From SLQH01 sp964612995 (lineage in GTDB: Bacteria; Planctomycetota; UBA11346), in assembly GCA_964612995.1 (NCBI GenBank), contig CAZTGE010000154.1:1-9385 (forward strand): a stretch of 9,385 nucleotides of DNA. The letters run 5' to 3'. Below, piece after piece: positions 6,383 through 9,385 of this stretch; position 1 is the stretch's first letter, and every line of letters begins with the position of its first letter. The position numbers and the translations under genes are program-made. The notes under the pieces were generated by a model. It had not been told where the DNA came from. It ran no database searches and was given only the letters and a program-made list of their open reading frames with translations.

Positions 6383-7651
6383 TCAGCGCAGCTCGGGGCG
6401 CTGCAGCTTCATGCTGAAGGCGCCAAGCGCGGTGAAGACCTCCTGGACCACGCTCTGGCCGGAGCCGGGCACGCGGTAGAGCTCGAGGTCGGAGCGCTGG
6501 GCCACATCGCCGATGCGCTTGCAGCCGATCGATTCGAGCACCTGGGCCGACCGGCTGGAGAGCTCGAGCTTCTCGATCGGCTCGCCGAGCATCTTCTGAT
6601 CCGCCTTGCTCAGCCCGCGTTCCTCGTCTTCGCGCAGCATGCCCAGCCGCAGGCCACGGGCATCGAGCATCTCACGGACCTCCTTGAGCGAGGTCTCGCC
6701 GAAATTCTTGTAGTTCAGCATCTCCTGCTCGGTGATGCTGATCAGGTCGCCAAGGGTGAAGATGTTCATCTTCGCCAGGCAGTTGCGCGAACGCACGCTG
6801 AGCTCGAAGTCGTTGACCGAGGTCTTGAGGATCTTCTGCATCTGCTCGCGCTCGCGCTCCTCCTTCTCGTCGTAGTACATCGAGCGCGAGGCGCTGGCGT
6901 CGCGCATCAACAGGGTCGCACGACGGCTCTGGGGATTGTGAGCCAGGACCTGGCGGAAGCAGTCGACCGCGGCGTTGGATTCGCCACGCTCGTCGTAGAG
7001 CACGCCGAGGTTCATCACGCCGGGCAGGTAGTGCGGCCAGACATCGGCGCAGATCAGGAAGTGCTCCAAGGCCATGTCGTCGTCGCCGATGCGATCGAGC
7101 AGCACGCCGAGCTGGAACGCCGCTTCGATGTGCTCGGGGTCCTGCTCCAGCGCCATCTCGAAGCTGCCGATCGCGCGCTCGATCTCGTTGCGGCCATTGT
7201 AATAGAGGCCGGCGATGTAGTTGGCGTTGGCGCCCTGCAGCTCGTCGATCAGTGCATCGGCCCCGTCGAGGTCGCCGCTGTCGATCAGCACCCGCACCAG
7301 CTCCTGCCTGGCCTCCTGCGACGCGTCGGCGCCCGCGCGCAGCGCGACGAGCGCATCGTCGTACTCCCCGACCGCGGCGAGTACCATGCCGTGGAGGGTA
7401 CGGGCGTAGGGATCGTCGTTGCCCGCGAGCATCTCGTCGGCATCGGCGCAGAAGTCGAGCGCGTAGGCGAGGGCGGCCTGGCGCATCTGCTTGTCCGACC
7501 CACCGACCCCCTTCTGGTACAGGTCGGTCAACTCCTTGCACTCATAGACGTTCTGCTGCGCGAGGCAGCGCAGATTGCGGATGGCACCGAAACCGGGGCG
7601 TTCGCCTCCGGCAAGGGGTTCGGCACTCTTGGGCAAGGTCGCTGCAGGCAT
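6383..7651 (-). CDS. TPR protein with two RNA polymerase alpha C-terminal-like domains
   Basis: A 422-residue soluble protein. Residues about 60-245 are helical, with TPR-type repeats clearest at 144-243 (ERAIGSFEMALEQDPEHIEAAFQLGVLL and the two following units). A charged coiled segment (262-275) leads to an αCTD (280-338) very close to that of RNA polymerase. It has DFELSVRSRNCL with R287, N290 and C291 at the places of E. coli R265, N268 and C269, then NFGETS with G318 and S321 at the places of G296 and S299; the K298 position is T320. A second, weaker copy (358-413, LELSSRSAQVLESIG) follows. In RNA polymerase these residues bind promoter UP elements and activators, so this protein may bind DNA or compete with the alpha subunit; that is inference. 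It has no alpha N-terminal domain, so it is not RpoA. This combination is one I associate with Planctomycetota. GGAG five bases before the ATG supports the start. Confidence 0.9.
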   Translation of the reverse strand: MPAATLPKSAEPLAGGERPGFGAIRNLRCLAQQNVYECKELTDLYQKGVGGSDKQMRQAALAYALDFCADADEMLAGNDDPYARTLHGMVLAAVGEYDDALVALRAGADASQEARQELVRVLIDSGDLDGADALIDELQGANANYIAGLYYNGRNEIERAIGSFEMALEQDPEHIEAAFQLGVLLDRIGDDDMALEHFLICADVWPHYLPGVMNLGVLYDERGESNAAVDCFRQVLAHNPQSRRATLLMRDASASRSMYYDEKEEREREQMQKILKTSVNDFELSVRSRNCLAKMNIFTLGDLISITEQEMLNYKNFGETSLKEVREMLDARGLRLGMLREDEERGLSKADQKMLGEPIEKLELSSRSAQVLESIGCKRIGDVAQRSDLELYRVPGSGQSVVQEVFTALGAFSMKLQRPELR

Positions 7652-7693
7652 GTTGGCTCCAGATGCTCCTCTAGGAGTAAGAAAGGGCGCAGC

Positions 7694-7721
7694 ATGGTAA
7701 GCAGCACCCCCGAAGCGTCAA
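7694..7721 (-). promoter_or_regulatory. Sigma70-like promoter of the TPR-αCTD gene
   Basis: Minus strand TTGACG (7716-7721, five of six consensus bases), a 16-bp spacer, then TACCAT (7694-7699, four of six). Initiation near 7687 would give a leader of about 36 bases containing GGAG just before the ATG at 7651. The leader also holds a small dyad, CTCCT and AGGAG at 7666-7677. This is the best promoter match in the window. Confidence 0.55.
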
Positions 7722-7800
7722 GGCGACCGGGACCGCGCCCGGACAGCCCCTGGCTGGGGCGGGAGTACGCACCGAAGGCGCCAGGCCCCTGGATCGCGCG
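7722..7800. other. Intergenic stretch without recognised content
   Basis: This is the part of the 328-base gap between the TPR-αCTD gene and argD that is explained neither by the promoter nor by the palindromic element. It contains only short GC-rich dyads, such as GCCCC/GGGGC around 7746-7760 and CCAGG/CCTGG around 7781-7792. I see no gene, no T-tract terminator and no RNA gene here. Confidence 0.5.
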
Positions 7801-7983
7801 CTAGCCCGGATCCCTCATGAGAGATCTGCTGCAAAGCCGTATCGCACCGCCATTACAGGACTTCGCTCGGTCGGCGGATCCTCACGTAGCGCGGCTACGC
7901 TCCGGTTCGCCTCGGTCGCGCTGCCCTGTACTGACAGCACGCTACGACTTTTCGCGACGATCCTCATGAGGGACCCGGGCTAG
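7801..7983. mobile_element. 183-bp palindromic MITE-like element ending at the argD stop codon
   Basis: The two ends (7801-7821 and 7963-7983) are 21-bp inverted repeats with one mismatch. The inverted match continues imperfectly inward, with many differences that would be G-U wobbles in RNA, to a central dyad (GTAGC/GCTAC near 7896-7909). The whole piece can therefore fold into one long hairpin. Both ends are CTAG, which could be a 4-bp target duplication; IS5-type transposases are known to duplicate YTAR, so mobilisation by such an enzyme is possible. There is no open frame of note inside. The right end supplies or overlaps the TAG stop of argD (7980-7982). Each strand's transcript would fold strongly, so it may also terminate argD transcription. 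Confidence 0.7.
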
Positions 7984-9167
7984 TCGAGCGCCGCGGCGAG
8001 CCGGCCGAGCAGTTCGTCGATCTCGGCGTCATCGATCACCAGCGGCGGGGCGAGACGCAGCACGTTGCCGCCGGCCAACCCGCAGACCAGGCCCTGGCGC
8101 AGACAGGCGGCCATCAGCGGCTTGGGGCTCTCCGGCAGCTGGACGCCGACGAGCATGCCGCGACCGCGGACGTCGAGTGCGCGCTCGCCGAAGAGTTCGC
8201 GCAGGCCCTGCATGAGCCGCTCCCCGCGCATGGCGACGGCATCGAGGAACCCGGGGGCGGCGAGGGCGTCCATCACCGCAACGCCGGCGGCGCAGGCGAG
8301 GTGATTGCCGCCGAAGGTCGAGGCGTGGGTGCCCGGCGCGAGCAGATCGCCGAGCTCGCCAGCGGTGACCAGCGCGCCGATCGGCACGCCGCCGCCCAGG
8401 GCCTTGGCCAGGGTCATGCAGTCCGGTGCGACCCCGTCCCACTGATGAGAGTACATCCGGCCGGTGCGGCCGGTGCCGACCTGGACCTCGTCGAAGCAGA
8501 GCAGGCTGCCGTTGGCATCGCAGAGCTCGCGCGCCGCGGCCAGATAGCCGTCGGGCGCCGGATTGACGCCGCTCTCACCCTGCATCGGCTCAAGGAACAG
8601 GCCGGCCACGTCAGGGCCCATGGCCTGCGCGAGGGCCGCGGCGTCGCCATAAGGGACAAAGTCGACCGGCAGCAGCGGCTCGAACCCGGCCTGATGCGCG
8701 GGATTGCCGGTCAGCGAGAGCGCGCCCATGGTCCGGCCGTGGAACGAGCCCTCGGCGGCGATCACCCGGCTCTTGCTCCCGCCGTGGCGCTTGTTGCCCC
8801 ACAGGCGCACCAGCTTGAGCGCGCTCTCATTGGCTTCGGCGCCGGAATTGCAGAAATAGACCTGCTCGCCGAAGCAGTTGGCGCAGATGCGCTCGGCGAG
8901 CTGCTCCTGCGGCGCGATGTGGAACAGATTGGACGTGTGCAGCAACTGTTCGGCCTGGGCGCAGATCGCCCGGGTCAGACCCGGATGCCGGTGCCCGAGC
9001 GCGTTGACCGCGATGCCCGAGAGGCAATCGAGGAAACGCCGACCGCGATCATCGACCAGCCAGCAGCCCTCGCCGCTGACGAAACGGACGTCGAAGCGGG
9101 CATAGTTGGCCACGAGTTGCGGATGGGGCGGAATGGTCGCGAGGTCGTAGGGAGGCTGGCTGTCCAT
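7980..9167 (-). CDS. argD: Acetylornithine/succinyldiaminopimelate-type aminotransferase (class III)
   Basis: A 395-residue PLP enzyme of usual ArgD length. It transfers an amino group between glutamate and N-acetylglutamate semialdehyde in arginine synthesis, and in many bacteria also serves the lysine pathway. Visible family marks are NSGAEANESALKLVR (107-121), GSFHGRTMGALSLTG (140-154), a metal-like EPMQGESG (193-200), FDEVQVGTGRTG with cofactor-binding D226, the Schiff-base lysine K255 in TLAKALGGG, and HASTFGGN (281-288). All key residues are intact. ATG at 9167 gives the normal family start; the frame is open further upstream, but that part is Arg/Pro-rich and unlike the family. No Shine-Dalgarno precedes the ATG. 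No other arginine gene is seen in the window. The stop codon lies within the terminal repeat of the palindromic element, so only the last codon is touched and the protein ends normally. Related class III enzymes (ornithine, GABA or lysine aminotransferases) are less likely given length and motifs. Confidence 0.9.
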   Translation of the reverse strand: MDSQPPYDLATIPPHPQLVANYARFDVRFVSGEGCWLVDDRGRRFLDCLSGIAVNALGHRHPGLTRAICAQAEQLLHTSNLFHIAPQEQLAERICANCFGEQVYFCNSGAEANESALKLVRLWGNKRHGGSKSRVIAAEGSFHGRTMGALSLTGNPAHQAGFEPLLPVDFVPYGDAAALAQAMGPDVAGLFLEPMQGESGVNPAPDGYLAAARELCDANGSLLCFDEVQVGTGRTGRMYSHQWDGVAPDCMTLAKALGGGVPIGALVTAGELGDLLAPGTHASTFGGNHLACAAGVAVMDALAAPGFLDAVAMRGERLMQGLRELFGERALDVRGRGMLVGVQLPESPKPLMAACLRQGLVCGLAGGNVLRLAPPLVIDDAEIDELLGRLAAALD

Positions 9168-9270
9168 ACGCGGGAGTCTCGAGCCTCGAGGCGGGCGGGG
9201 CAAGTGCCGGTTCGCCCCGATTCGCCGGCGGCGAGCACAGCCGGGCGCGAGCTCGCCGCAGACGCTGACC

Positions 9271-9286
9271 CGCCAGCGCGCTGGCG
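9271..9286. repeat. Perfect 16-bp palindrome upstream of argD
   Basis: CGCCAGCGCGCTGGCG is exactly self-complementary. It lies about 100 bases before the argD ATG, in otherwise non-coding, palindrome-rich sequence. It could be an operator, but it does not resemble the AT-rich ARG box of ArgR. Two GCGATCGC octamers follow at 9291-9298 and 9322-9329. Confidence 0.5.
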
Positions 9287-9322
9287 TAGCGCGATCGCCC
9301 AAGCTCAGGCCTGCAGGGCCAG

Positions 9323-9382
9323 CGATCGCGCAAGGTAACTGGCGCCGCGAAGCGGCGTCCAGTTCACCGCCTTGTTCGATCG
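9323..9382 (-). repeat. 60-nt imperfect hairpin resembling an integron attC stem-loop
   Basis: Plus-strand arms: CGATCG (9323-9328), CAAGG (9331-9335), AACTGG (9337-9342) and CGCCGC (9343-9348). These pair with GCGGCG (9352-9357), CCAGTT (9359-9364), CCTTG (9370-9374) and CGATCG (9377-9382) around a 3-base loop. On the minus strand an unpaired A separates the two inner arms, and further unpaired bases lie outside. This layout, including the inner arm and loop, matches what I recall of aadA-type cassette attC sites. The outer arms do not give the GTTRRRY/RYYYAAC core pair, so a functional attC is not shown. Confidence 0.5.
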
Positions 9383-9385
9383 TAA

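Noticed and set aside
6377..7804. A 475-codon plus-strand open frame opposite the TPR-αCTD gene, longer than that gene
   Set aside because: It is an antisense product of high GC at third codon positions. The minus-strand reading has clear αCTD and TPR motifs, whereas this frame is low-complexity Ala/Val/Gly/His with no family pattern.
9168..9302. Upstream argD start (TTG at 9302), including a CGELA string reminiscent of PTS enzyme I
   Set aside because: The residues after CGELA are Arg/Pro-rich and lack the rest of the enzyme I motif. ArgD length and similarity start at 9167.
8301..9338. A 345-codon plus-strand open frame opposite argD
   Set aside because: It is a mirror of the argD reading, which carries all class III aminotransferase motifs; this frame shows none and runs into the palindromic region.
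9305..9385. Possible 3' end of a minus-strand gene (26 codons to a TGA at 9305-9307)
   Set aside because: The frame is made almost wholly of the hairpin arms, includes rare TTA and CGA codons and matches no protein family I know. More sequence to the right is needed before calling a gene.

Overview
This is a GC-rich bacterial chromosomal segment with seven protein-coding genes. Its gene content points to Planctomycetota. The clues are a transmembrane Ser/Thr kinase with a long extracytoplasmic C-terminus, a TPR protein carrying RNA polymerase alpha C-terminal-like (αCTD) domains, and a trigger factor with a lysine-rich tail. This assignment rests on recognised protein architecture, not on a search, and the class cannot be given.

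Layout. Positions 1-2149 (minus) hold most of a membrane-anchored Hanks-type Ser/Thr kinase, whose C-terminus runs off the left edge through a Gly-Glu hexanucleotide repeat. Upstream of it on the same strand is a SpoU/TrmH-family RNA 2'-O-methyltransferase (2252-3010). A divergent intergenic region of about 130 bp contains a perfect 10-bp inverted repeat. Then three plus-strand genes follow: a PtsN/fructose-type EIIA phosphocarrier (3144-3617), trigger factor (3748-5112) and, four bases later, an unrecognised helical (HEAT-like) protein with an acidic linker (5117-6271). A strong hairpin at 6343-6374 separates this block from the convergent TPR-αCTD gene (6383-7651, minus), which has a good sigma70-like promoter. 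A 183-bp palindromic, MITE-like element (7801-7983) lies between that promoter and acetylornithine aminotransferase (7980-9167, minus) and covers the stop codon of the latter. The right edge (9168-9385) is rich in palindromes and ends in a 60-nt hairpin resembling an integron attC stem-loop, but without a recognisable core site.

Functionally the window is mostly housekeeping or regulatory: RNA modification, nascent-chain folding, arginine or lysine biosynthesis, phosphotransfer and kinase signalling, and possible transcription control through αCTD-like modules. The only tight operon is trigger factor plus its small-gap partner. No complete new system is evident. The best leads are the double αCTD/TPR protein, the trigger-factor partner, the palindromic element at the argD stop codon and the attC-like hairpin.
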